From Clostridia bacterium (GTDB lineage: Bacteria > Bacillota > Clostridia > Oscillospirales > UBA644), in assembly GCA_017934975.1 (NCBI GenBank), contig JAGBIM010000023.1:117757-181756 (forward strand): a stretch of DNA of 64,000 nt. Reading direction: 5' to 3'. Every line of letters begins with the position of its first letter. Position 1 is the stretch's first letter. Under the pieces are notes generated by a model that did no database searches, had not been told where the DNA came from, and saw only the letters and a program-made list of their open reading frames with translations. This document shows positions 16,012 to 24,876 of this stretch, one piece after another. A program made the position numbers and the translations under genes.

Positions 16012-19000
16012 TTGACGAAGGAAAACATCACGGGAATTCCCTTCCCCGAAAGCCGACTCCGCCGTTTGGAGTTACAGGGATTCAAATCCTTCCCCGACAA
16101 GACGGTCATCGAATTCCGCGAAGGAATCACCGCCATCGTGGGGCCCAACGGAAGCGGAAAGAGCAACATCGCAGACGCCCTGCGCTGGGTTCTGGGAGAA
16201 ACCTCCTCCAAAACCCTGCGCGGCGCAAAAATGGAAGACGTTATTTTTAACGGCACGAAGGAACGCAAGCCCATGGGCTATGCGGAGGTTTCCATTTGTC
16301 TGGACAACTCCGACCGCATGTTCGACATCGACTATGCGGAGATCGTGGTCACCCGCCGCTTCTACCGCTCGGGGGACAGCGAATACCTGCTCAACCGTGC
16401 TCCCGTCCGCCTGCGCGACATCCGCGAGCTGTTCCGCGACACGGGTCTGGGTCGGGACGGATATTCGGTCATCGGTCAGGGCATGATCACCGAGATTATC
16501 AAGGCGAAGCCCGCCGACCGCCGTTTCCTGTTTGAAGAGGCGGCAGGCATCGCCGGGCTGAAATTCAAAAAAGAAGAGGGCGCCCGCAAGCTGAATCAAG
16601 CGGAGGAAAACCTGGTTCGCGTAGGGGATATCATCACCGAATTGGCCGACCGTATTCCTTCTTTGGAGGATAAATCCCGCAAGGCCCGTAAATTTTTGGA
16701 TTACAGTGCGGAAAAGAAGGATCTGGAGCTTTTCGTCTGGCAGAAGCAGGCGGAAAAATACGCGGAAGAGCTGGGCAAGGCCCGAGAAGTCAAAAAAACC
16801 TTTGACGATCAGCTGGAAGCATCTGCCGCATACTTTGCCAAGGCAGAACAGATCGAAGAAGAACAGAATCAGAAGATCCGCGATCTTTCCGTGGCCATGG
16901 ACGAGCAACACCGTCTGAAGGCGGAAACCGAAGGACAGATCGCCACGGCGGAAGGGGAAATTCTCGTTCTGCAAAACGACCTTTCTCACCTGGAAGAGGA
17001 ACGGCTCCGTCTGCAAAAGGAAGACGAGCAGAGCGACGCCGCTCGCGCCGTATTGGAAGAAGAAAAGAACCGTCTTTTGCAGGCAATCGCGCAAGGAGAA
17101 GAACGGATTCAAAACCTGACCGCATCGGCACAAGGCGTGGTGGGACGGCGGGATGAATCCAAGGAAACGGAAGCCCTGTTTGGCTCCGAAGCGGACAAGG
17201 CCGCCGCAGAATCCGCATCCTTGGCAGGGGAACTGACCGCCCTGCGCATCCAAAAGGCGTCGGAAGAACAGTCTTTGACCGACATTGACGCCAAGCTGGA
17301 AGATATCGCTTTGGACAATGCGGACGGGGAAGAAAAACTGACCTCTCTGAAAAAGGCACAAAAAGAAACCAAGAACGAAATCGACAAATTTACGTCCATC
17401 ATCAACGATAACAACAATCGTCTGGAGGGATATCGTCTCCGCTTTGAGAACCGCAAGGCACAAGCGGAAAAACGGGACGCCGCCCTGCAGCAGAAACGCA
17501 TCGAGCTTTCCAAAAAACAGAGCCGTCTGCAACTTCTGTCCGATATGGAAAAGCATTTCGAAGGCTTTAACCACGCGGTGCGCACGGTCATGCAGGAATC
17601 CCAGCGGGGCACCCTGAAGGGAGAAATGGCCACGGTGGCCTCGGTCATCAACGTGGACCCGAAATACGCCGCCGCCATCGAAATCGCCCTGGGCGCCGCC
17701 ATTCAGAATATTATTACGGAAAACGAGGCCTCGGCGAAATCCGCCATGATGCTTCTGAAAAACAAGAACGCAGGCCGCGCCACCTTCCTCCCCAGAGATT
17801 CGGTCAAGCCCAACCGCCTTGCCGTTAAGGGGCTGGAATCGGAAGAAGGATACGTGGGGCTGGGATGCGACCTTGTGGAAGCGGACAAAAAGTACGAATC
17901 GGTCATGACCTTCCTTTTGGGGCGCACCGTCATCGCAGAAGATATTGACGACGCATTGGCCATCTCCCGCCGCCACGACCGCACCTTCCGCATCGTCACG
18001 CTGGACGGCCAGGTGGTCAACGCGGGAGGCTCCCTGACGGGAGGTAGCTTGTCCAAGAATACGGGCATCCTGACCCGCCGCAACGAAATCGACGAGCTGA
18101 CCGCCTCCATTCAAAAGGAAGAAGCGGCCCTCAACGAGGAACAGACCGCCCTTAACGGACTGAAATCCGAGGTTGCCACGGCGGAAAAGGCCATCGGGGA
18201 AATCAACGCCCAATCGGAGGCCGCCCGTCAAAACCGCATCCGCGTGCAGGCGGAATACGACAATTACGCAAGCTATATTGCCAACGTAACCCGCTCTCAG
18301 GAGGAACGGGCACTGCAGACCGAAGGGCTGAAAAAGCGCAAGGAAGAACTGCTTTTGCAAATCAAAGAAGCGGATAAAAAAGCAGAGGAGATTACCGCTG
18401 CCATCGCCGCACGGGAAACCTCCGCAAAGGCCGCGGAAGAAAAGCTTGCGGCCTTGAAGGCCGAGCAGGACGCCATTGCGGAAGAGCTTCATAATCTTCA
18501 GTTGGAGATCCTTGCGGAGCAGAAAACCGCGGAACAGAACCGTGCTTCCGTGCTGTCTCTGGAAGAACGCATTGCCGATTGCGGACGCAGCAGCGAGGAA
18601 ACCCGCCGACTGCAGGAGGAAAACCGCGAAAAGGCACGGCAGACCGAAGAGGCCGTGACGCTGGCAAGCGAAAAGAAGGCAGCACTGATGTCCAAGGGAA
18701 CGGAACTGGAAAATACCATCCGCTCTCTGGGCGAAGAACGGGCCAAGGTGGAAGCGGAACAGAACCGCATGCGTGCCGAGCAAAAAGAGATCTACGATAC
18801 CCGCGAACGGCTGACCCGGGAATCGGAACGCACCCAGGCGAAGATCGAGCAGATCACCGAAGCGAACAACGCCCTGCTCTCCCGTTTCTGGGACGAATAC
18901 GAACTGACCCTTTCGGAGGTGGAGGCCATGAACCTCTCCTTCGACCTGCCCACCGCCCGCAAGCGGGCCGCCGAGCTGAAGGAAATGATCCGAGGCCTCG

Positions 19001-19620
19001 GCCACGTGGACGTTTCGTCGATCGAAGAATACGCCGCCGTCAAGGAACGGCACGATACTCTGGCAGCCCAGTTTGACGACATCAGCAAGGCCAAAGCCGA
19101 GCTGGAAGCCATGATCGCGGAGCTGGAAGGGGAAATGGCCAAGATCTTCGAAGAACAGTTGCACACCATCAACGAAGCCTTTGCGGAAACCTTCAAGGAA
19201 ATGTTCCAGGGAGGCGAAGCGAAGCTCCGTCTGGAAGAGCCCGACAACATTCTGGAATCGGGAGTGGAAATTTACGCGGCGCCTCCGGGCAAGATCATCA
19301 AAAACCTCGTTTCCCTCTCGGGGGGCGAGCAGGCACTTACCGCCATCGCATTGTATTTTGCGATTTTAAAAATCAAACCTTCGCCCTTCTGTCTGTTGGA
19401 CGAAATCGAAGCGGCCCTCGACGACGTGAACGTGGCCCGTTACGCGGCCTACCTCCACCGTCTTGCTCACAATACCCAGTTCGTCACCATCACCCACCGT
19501 CGCGGAACCATGGAAGAGGCGGATAAGCTCTACGGGGTCACCATGATCAACAAGGGCATTTCCCGCGTCATCGCCGTGGACGTGGACGAGGTGAGCCGCA
19601 TGAATCTGGATAAACAGTAA
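16012..19620 (+). CDS. smc: Chromosome segregation protein SMC
   Basis: ATP-driven DNA organiser that forms condensin with ScpA and ScpB. The 1,202 residues match the family's usual size. Walker A is GPNGSGKSN at about 44-52; two long coiled coils rich in Glu, Ala and Lys flank a hinge near residues 520-680 (GGSLTGGS at its end); the C-terminal head has the signature LSGGEQALTAIALY and Walker B FCLLDEIEAALDD. The start is a TTG at 16012 with GAGGAAA upstream; the first in-frame ATG lies far inside the head domain, so a TTG start is required. First gene of a long rightward operon; ftsY follows after 12 bp, the usual Firmicute order. Confidence 0.97.
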   Translation: MTKENITGIPFPESRLRRLELQGFKSFPDKTVIEFREGITAIVGPNGSGKSNIADALRWVLGETSSKTLRGAKMEDVIFNGTKERKPMGYAEVSICLDNSDRMFDIDYAEIVVTRRFYRSGDSEYLLNRAPVRLRDIRELFRDTGLGRDGYSVIGQGMITEIIKAKPADRRFLFEEAAGIAGLKFKKEEGARKLNQAEENLVRVGDIITELADRIPSLEDKSRKARKFLDYSAEKKDLELFVWQKQAEKYAEELGKAREVKKTFDDQLEASAAYFAKAEQIEEEQNQKIRDLSVAMDEQHRLKAETEGQIATAEGEILVLQNDLSHLEEERLRLQKEDEQSDAARAVLEEEKNRLLQAIAQGEERIQNLTASAQGVVGRRDESKETEALFGSEADKAAAESASLAGELTALRIQKASEEQSLTDIDAKLEDIALDNADGEEKLTSLKKAQKETKNEIDKFTSIINDNNNRLEGYRLRFENRKAQAEKRDAALQQKRIELSKKQSRLQLLSDMEKHFEGFNHAVRTVMQESQRGTLKGEMATVASVINVDPKYAAAIEIALGAAIQNIITENEASAKSAMMLLKNKNAGRATFLPRDSVKPNRLAVKGLESEEGYVGLGCDLVEADKKYESVMTFLLGRTVIAEDIDDALAISRRHDRTFRIVTLDGQVVNAGGSLTGGSLSKNTGILTRRNEIDELTASIQKEEAALNEEQTALNGLKSEVATAEKAIGEINAQSEAARQNRIRVQAEYDNYASYIANVTRSQEERALQTEGLKKRKEELLLQIKEADKKAEEITAAIAARETSAKAAEEKLAALKAEQDAIAEELHNLQLEILAEQKTAEQNRASVLSLEERIADCGRSSEETRRLQEENREKARQTEEAVTLASEKKAALMSKGTELENTIRSLGEERAKVEAEQNRMRAEQKEIYDTRERLTRESERTQAKIEQITEANNALLSRFWDEYELTLSEVEAMNLSFDLPTARKRAAELKEMIRGLGHVDVSSIEEYAAVKERHDTLAAQFDDISKAKAELEAMIAELEGEMAKIFEEQLHTINEAFAETFKEMFQGGEAKLRLEEPDNILESGVEIYAAPPGKIIKNLVSLSGGEQALTAIALYFAILKIKPSPFCLLDEIEAALDDVNVARYAAYLHRLAHNTQFVTITHRRGTMEEADKLYGVTMINKGISRVIAVDVDEVSRMNLDKQ

Positions 19621-19632
19621 AGGATAAATCGT

Positions 19633-20547
19633 ATGGGATTTTTTGAAAAAATCAAGCAGGGTCTGAAACGCACGAAGGACTCCATCGGGGAAGGGCTGAA
19701 TAACATTTTCGCCACCTTCCGCAGTGTGGACGAGGACCTGCTGGAGGAACTGGAAGAACTGCTGATTCTGGCCGACGTGGGCTTTGAGACCACGGAAAAG
19801 ATCATCTCCGCCCTGCGGGATCGGGCCAAGAAGGAAAATATTGATTCGGCGGATCGCCTGCGGGAAACGCTGAACGAAATCCTCGTGGAATTCATGGACG
19901 GAGACCATTCCTTCCATCTGTCCACCAAGCCCTCGGTCATTCTGGTCGTAGGGGTCAACGGCGTGGGCAAAACCACCACCATCGGCAAATACGCCAACAA
20001 ACTCAAGCAGGAAGGCAGATCCGTGCTCATCGCCGCCGCAGACACCTTCCGCGCCGCCGCCATTGAACAGCTGGAGGTCTGGGCAAACCGTGCCGACGCC
20101 CAAATCGTGCGTCACGCAGAAGGCTCCGACCCTGCCGCAGTGGTCTACGACGGCATCAAGGCCGCCGAAAGCCGCGGCGTCGACGTGCTGATCTGCGACA
20201 CGGCGGGGCGACTTCATAATAAGAAGAACCTGATGGAAGAGCTGAGCAAGATCATGCGTATCATCAATCGGGAATTGCCCGACGCGGATAAGGAAGTTCT
20301 GCTGGTTCTCGACGCCACCACGGGCACGAACGCCGTGGAACAGGCGAAATATTTCAACGAAGTGGTCCCCCTGACGGGCATCGTACTGACCAAGCTGGAC
20401 GGCACGGCCAAGGGTGGCGTGACCCTGGCGGTCAAGGACGTGACGGGGGTTCCCATCAAACTGGTCTGCGTGGGAGAACAGATCGACGATCTGCAATATT
20501 TCGACCCCGCGGACTTTGCAAAAGCCCTCACGGAAAGCATCAATTAA
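19633..20547 (+). CDS. ftsY: Signal recognition particle receptor FtsY
   Basis: Membrane-associated GTPase that receives SRP-bound ribosomes. The 304 residues form an NG core with almost no acidic A domain, as in many clostridia. The N domain (about 1-90) is helical; the G domain shows the P-loop GVNGVGKTTTIGKYA, the DTFRAAA insert motif, DTAGR and TKLDGTAKGG. Located directly after smc, an arrangement conserved in Firmicutes. Confidence 0.97.
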   Translation: MGFFEKIKQGLKRTKDSIGEGLNNIFATFRSVDEDLLEELEELLILADVGFETTEKIISALRDRAKKENIDSADRLRETLNEILVEFMDGDHSFHLSTKPSVILVVGVNGVGKTTTIGKYANKLKQEGRSVLIAAADTFRAAAIEQLEVWANRADAQIVRHAEGSDPAAVVYDGIKAAESRGVDVLICDTAGRLHNKKNLMEELSKIMRIINRELPDADKEVLLVLDATTGTNAVEQAKYFNEVVPLTGIVLTKLDGTAKGGVTLAVKDVTGVPIKLVCVGEQIDDLQYFDPADFAKALTESIN

Positions 20548-20559
20548 GGAGAACGGACT

Positions 20560-20874
20560 ATGCTGACGAGCAAACAACGGGCCTATTTACGGGGCCTTGC
20601 CAATTCCATGAACGATCTGTTTCAGGTGGGAAAAGGCGGAATTACGGAAAATCTGATCACCCAGACCGACGAGGCGTTGGAAGCGCGGGAACTGATCAAA
20701 CTGCGCTGTCTGGAAACGGCGGGAATCACCTCACGGGAAGCGGCGGATATTCTGGCAGAAAAATGCCGTGCCAACTCGGTGCAGGTCATCGGCAGTAAGT
20801 TCATCCTCTACCGCCCCGCCTCCGACCCGAAAAAACGCAAGATCGAGCTCCCGACGGAGAAAAAGAAAAAATGA
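20560..20874 (+). CDS. yhbY: YhbY family RNA-binding protein (CRM domain)
   Basis: A 104-residue CRM-domain protein associated with large-subunit assembly. Typical features are LTSKQRAYLRGLAN at the N-terminus, the glycine-rich VGKGGITENLI loop, and ALEARELIKLRCLE. The C-terminal tail is basic (KKRKIELPTEKKKK). Its stop codon overlaps the nadD start (ATGA), so translation is coupled. Its place before nadD, yqeK and rsfS follows the common Firmicute gene order. Confidence 0.94.
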   Translation: MLTSKQRAYLRGLANSMNDLFQVGKGGITENLITQTDEALEARELIKLRCLETAGITSREAADILAEKCRANSVQVIGSKFILYRPASDPKKRKIELPTEKKKK

Positions 20875-22079
20875 CGCGCCTGGGCATATTCGGGGGCACC
20901 TTTGCCCCCTTCCACAAGGGGCACCGCAAGGCACTGGAGGCCTTTTTTGAACACGCCTGCCTTCATCGCTGTCTGGTCATTCCCGCGGGAATCCCGCCCC
21001 ATAAAAAGAAATCGGCGGATTTTACCGACGCTCAGCGGCTGGAAATGACCCGCCTCGCCTGCGAGGACCTTCCTTGGGCGGAGGTTTCGGATTGGGAGAT
21101 TCGGCAGGACGGAGCCAGTTATACCTGCAAAACCCTGCAATATCTTTCCGAACGGTTTCCCGACACCCGCCTCGTGCTTTACGTGGGGTCGGATATGTTT
21201 CTCACCCTGCAGAATTGGTACCGCCCCGAGGAAATCTTCCGCCTGGCGGAAATTGCCGCCTTTTCCCGCACGGGGGAGGATTTCGACCAACTGACCGCCC
21301 ACGGAAAAGAACTGAAAAAAGCTTTTCCCCATCTGGATTACACTCTCTACCCCGTTCCGCCCTTCCCCGTCTCCTCCACGGAAATTCGGGAAAAATCGGT
21401 AAACGGAGAGGACATTTCCCATCTCGTGCCTCCGAAGGTGGCCGCGTTGATGCGCGAAATACAAACCGCACGCTTTACGGCCCTTTTGACCGAACGTCTT
21501 TCCGAGCATCGTCTCAAGCATTCCTTGGGCGTAGCGAAGGAAGCGGAAGCCTTAGCCAAAATCCACGGTGCTCCCGTGGAAAAAGCCCGCATCGCAGGGC
21601 TTCTTCACGATATGACCAAGGAAGTCCCCCGGGAAGAGCACTTCCGTCTGTTTGAGAAATACAACCTTCCTTTGGACGAAAATCTGCGGAACAACAAAAA
21701 TCTGTGGCACGCCGTCTCCGCCTCCGCAGACGTGACCGAAACCTTCGGCATCACCGACCCGGAAATTATTTCCGCCATCCGCTATCACACCACGGGCAAG
21801 GCAGACATGACGTTGCCGGAAGCGATTCTTTATATGGCAGACCTGACCGATGAAACGCGGGATTACGACGACGTGGATTTCTATCGGATGCTGGCGCGGG
21901 ATCATTTGGAAAAGGCCGCGTTGGTGGCCATGCGCTGGTGTCGGGACGACGTGGCGCGCCGAGGATTTGCCGTACACGAGGATATGCTGAAGGGCATCGC
22001 CTGGCTGGAAGAAAAATATCCCGACGTCACCGAAGAAACCGAAAAAACAAGATTGAATTACCCTATGAAAGGACGATAA
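20871..22079 (+). CDS. nadD: NadD-YqeK fusion: nicotinate-nucleotide adenylyltransferase plus HD-domain hydrolase
   Basis: 402 residues. Residues 1-200 are NadD, which makes deamido-NAD; they show GGTFAPFHKGH at 8-18 and SSTEIREKS at about 168-176. The first motif usually reads GGTFDPxHxGH, so alanine replaces the aspartate here. From about residue 205 a YqeK-type HD domain follows: HRLKHSLGVAKEAEALA, AGLLHDMTKEV with the HD pair, and DLTDETRDYDDVD. YqeK enzymes hydrolyse diadenosine tetraphosphate. The two are adjacent separate genes in Bacillus; here they are one frame, as in a number of clostridia. Start is the ATG overlapping the yhbY stop; rsfS follows one base after the stop. Confidence 0.94.
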   Translation: MTRLGIFGGTFAPFHKGHRKALEAFFEHACLHRCLVIPAGIPPHKKKSADFTDAQRLEMTRLACEDLPWAEVSDWEIRQDGASYTCKTLQYLSERFPDTRLVLYVGSDMFLTLQNWYRPEEIFRLAEIAAFSRTGEDFDQLTAHGKELKKAFPHLDYTLYPVPPFPVSSTEIREKSVNGEDISHLVPPKVAALMREIQTARFTALLTERLSEHRLKHSLGVAKEAEALAKIHGAPVEKARIAGLLHDMTKEVPREEHFRLFEKYNLPLDENLRNNKNLWHAVSASADVTETFGITDPEIISAIRYHTTGKADMTLPEAILYMADLTDETRDYDDVDFYRMLARDHLEKAALVAMRWCRDDVARRGFAVHEDMLKGIAWLEEKYPDVTEETEKTRLNYPMKGR

Positions 22080-22080
22080 T

Positions 22081-22431
22081 ATGGAAAACGCTCTGAAAGC
22101 AATCGTCAAAGCATTGGACGATAAAAAAGCCGTGGATCTCTGCGTGCTGAAGATCGACGAAATCACCTCTCTGGCCGATCATTTCGTTATCTGCAGCGGC
22201 ACCTCCACCACCCACGTAAAAACCCTGGCGGACGAATGTGAAGCAGCCACCGACAAGATCGGATACCGGATCCGCAGTCGGGAGGGCCTGGACTCGGGAA
22301 GCTGGATTCTGTTGGATTACGGCGACCTGATCGTGCACGTTTATAACAAAGACACCCGTAACTACTACAGTCTGGAAAAACTGTGGAAAGACGGAACCGA
22401 AGTTGATATCAGCAATCTTTTGGAGGATTGA
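22081..22431 (+). CDS. rsfS: Ribosome silencing factor RsfS
   Basis: A 116-residue Iojap-family protein that binds L14 and blocks subunit joining under starvation. Typical motifs are ALDDKKAVDLCVLKI, DHFVICSGTSTTHVKTLAD, WILLDYGDLIVHVY and a C-terminal YYSLEKLWKDG. The gene follows nadD/yqeK immediately and precedes leuS by 3 bp, the standard neighbourhood for this gene. Confidence 0.96.
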   Translation: MENALKAIVKALDDKKAVDLCVLKIDEITSLADHFVICSGTSTTHVKTLADECEAATDKIGYRIRSREGLDSGSWILLDYGDLIVHVYNKDTRNYYSLEKLWKDGTEVDISNLLED

Positions 22432-22434
22432 GCT

Positions 22435-24840
22435 ATGGAATACAATTTTTCCGAAATCGAAGCCAAATGGCAAAAGAAATGGGAGGAAACCAAATCCTTC
22501 CACGCCGAGGATCTCTCGGACAAGAAGAAATTCTACGCGTTGGTAGAATTCCCCTACCCCAGCGGCGCAGGCATGCACGTAGGCCACATCAAAGCCTACT
22601 CCGGTCTGGAGGTCATCTCCCGCAAACGGCGCATGGACGGCTACAACGTCATGTTCCCCATCGGGTTTGACGCCTTCGGTCTGCCCACGGAAAACTACGC
22701 CATCAAGACGGGCACCCATCCCCGCACCGTCACCGACACCAACATCAGGAACTTTACCGCCCAGCTGAAGCGGGTGGGCTTCTCCTTCGATTGGGATCGG
22801 GTGGTGGACACCACGGAAGAGGACTACTACAAGTGGACCCAGTGGATCTTCCTGAAAATGTTTGAAAACGGTCTTGCCTTCCGGGACAAGACCCTGGTCA
22901 ACTACTGCCCCAGCTGTAAGGTGGTTCTCTCCAACGAGGACTCCCAGGGCGGCAAGTGCGACATCTGCCACAGCGACGTGATCCAGAAGTCCAAGGACGT
23001 GTGGTATCTTCGCATCACCGAATACGCGGACAAGCTTCTGCAGGGTCTGGAGATGGTGGACTACCTTCCCAACGTGAAGATGCAGCAGGTCAACTGGATC
23101 GGCAAATCCACGGGTGCTTTCGTCAACTTCTCTCTGAAGGACACGGAGGAAACTCTGCGGATTTACACCACCCGTCCCGACACCCTCTTCGGGGTCACCT
23201 TTATGGTTATGGCTCCCGAGCATCCTCTTCTGGACAAATATCGGGACCGCATCGCCAACGCGGACGCGTTGGATGCATACCGCACGGAATGTGCCAAGAA
23301 GACCGAATTTGAGCGCACCCAACTGGTCAAGGACAAGACGGGGGTCTGCATCGAAGGCCTTTCCGCCATCAATCCCGTCAACGGCAAGGAAATCCCCATC
23401 TACGTGGCGGACTACGTCATGATGGGCTACGGCACGGGGGCCATTATGGCCGTTCCCGCCCACGATGAGAGGGACTACGCCTTTGCGAAGAAATTCGGCA
23501 TCGACATCATCGAAGTCATCAAGGGCGGCAACATGGACGAGGCCGCTTATACCGGAGACGGAGAAATGGTCAACTCCGACTTCCTCAACGGCATGACCAA
23601 CAAGAAGGATTCCATCGAAAAGATGGTGGCCTGGCTGGGCGAAAAGGGCATCGGCGAAAAGGGCGTACAGTACAAAATGAAAGACTGGGCCTTCAACCGT
23701 CAGCGTTACTGGGGCGAGCCCATTCCCATCGTCCACTGCCCCCACTGCGGCATGGTGGGCGTTCCCTACGAAGAACTGCCCCTGCGCCTGCCCAAGGTGG
23801 AAAACTTTGAGCCCGGCTCCGACGGAGAAAGCCCCCTGGCCAAGATTCCCGAATACGTCAACTGCAAGTGCCCCAAGTGCGGCGCCGACGCAAAGCGGGA
23901 AACCGACACCATGCCTCAATGGGCAGGTTCCTCCTGGTACTTCCTGCGTTACATCGATCCCAACAACGATCAGGCATTGGCCGATCCCGAAAAGCTGAAA
24001 TACTGGCTCCCCGTAGACTGGTATAACGGCGGTATGGAACACGTGACCCGTCACATGATCTATTCCCGCTTCTGGCATCATTTCCTCTACGATCAGGGCG
24101 TGGTTCCCACGGAAGAGCCCTACGCAAAGCGTACCGCTCAGGGTCTGATCCTCGGCCCCGACGGGGACAAGATGAGCAAATCCAAGGGCAACGTAGTGGA
24201 CCCCAACGACGTGGTCAACGTGTACGGTGCCGACGTGTTGCGCCTCTACGTTCTGTTCATGGGCGACTATGAAAAGGCCGCTCCCTGGTCGGAAAGCAGC
24301 GTCCGCGGATGCAAGCGCTACGTAGACCGGGTATGGAATCTGATGGAAACCGTCACCGATTCCGAGGAATACTCTCCCGAGCTGGAATCGGCCTTCCACA
24401 AGACCGTCCGCAAGGTAACCTCCGATATTGAAAACATGAAATTCAATACCGCCATCGCCGCCCTCATGGCGCTGATGAACGACATTTCCGCCAAGGGAAG
24501 CATTACCCGCGGCGAGCTGAAGACCTATCTGACCCTGCTCAACCCCTTTGCTCCCCATATCACCGAAGAAATGTGGGAAATGGCGGGCTTTGAAGGCATG
24601 ATGGTCACCACGTCCTGGCCCACCTACGACGAGGCCAAGACCGTGGATAAGGAGATCGAGATCCCCGTTCAGATCAACGGCAAGCTCCGCTCCGTTCTGA
24701 AAATTGCCGCCGACGCGGACAAGGACACCATCCTCACCGCCGCCAAGGCCGACGCAAAGATTCTCCCCTACACCGAGGGCAAGAATATCGTCAAGGAGAT
24801 CTTCGTCCCCGGCAAGATGGTCAACCTGATCGTAAAATAA
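22435..24840 (+). CDS. leuS: Leucyl-tRNA synthetase
   Basis: Cytoplasmic class I synthetase charging tRNA-Leu; 801 residues, normal for bacteria. The HIGH-type motif is PYPSGAGMHVGHIKAYS near residue 40 and the KMSKS loop is DGDKMSKSKGNVVDP near residue 580. The CP1 editing domain between them contains the TTRPDTLFGVTFMVMAPEH and GYGTGAIMAVPAHDERD segments. Cysteine pairs (CPSC/CDIC and CPHC/CKCPKC) suggest zinc-binding inserts. Ribosome binding site and start are clear. No T-box leader was seen; the gene is inside the operon. Confidence 0.98.
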   Translation: MEYNFSEIEAKWQKKWEETKSFHAEDLSDKKKFYALVEFPYPSGAGMHVGHIKAYSGLEVISRKRRMDGYNVMFPIGFDAFGLPTENYAIKTGTHPRTVTDTNIRNFTAQLKRVGFSFDWDRVVDTTEEDYYKWTQWIFLKMFENGLAFRDKTLVNYCPSCKVVLSNEDSQGGKCDICHSDVIQKSKDVWYLRITEYADKLLQGLEMVDYLPNVKMQQVNWIGKSTGAFVNFSLKDTEETLRIYTTRPDTLFGVTFMVMAPEHPLLDKYRDRIANADALDAYRTECAKKTEFERTQLVKDKTGVCIEGLSAINPVNGKEIPIYVADYVMMGYGTGAIMAVPAHDERDYAFAKKFGIDIIEVIKGGNMDEAAYTGDGEMVNSDFLNGMTNKKDSIEKMVAWLGEKGIGEKGVQYKMKDWAFNRQRYWGEPIPIVHCPHCGMVGVPYEELPLRLPKVENFEPGSDGESPLAKIPEYVNCKCPKCGADAKRETDTMPQWAGSSWYFLRYIDPNNDQALADPEKLKYWLPVDWYNGGMEHVTRHMIYSRFWHHFLYDQGVVPTEEPYAKRTAQGLILGPDGDKMSKSKGNVVDPNDVVNVYGADVLRLYVLFMGDYEKAAPWSESSVRGCKRYVDRVWNLMETVTDSEEYSPELESAFHKTVRKVTSDIENMKFNTAIAALMALMNDISAKGSITRGELKTYLTLLNPFAPHITEEMWEMAGFEGMMVTTSWPTYDEAKTVDKEIEIPVQINGKLRSVLKIAADADKDTILTAAKADAKILPYTEGKNIVKEIFVPGKMVNLIVK

Positions 24841-24876
24841 AATCCCGAAATCATCTTACAGAAAGGAGGAAAACCC

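Noticed and set aside
16072..19164. 1,030-residue open frame opposite smc
   Set aside because: Shadow of smc codon bias; Phe/Gly/Leu-rich with no domains.
22063..24558. 831-residue open frame opposite leuS
   Set aside because: Shadow frame; the plus strand carries an unmistakable LeuRS.
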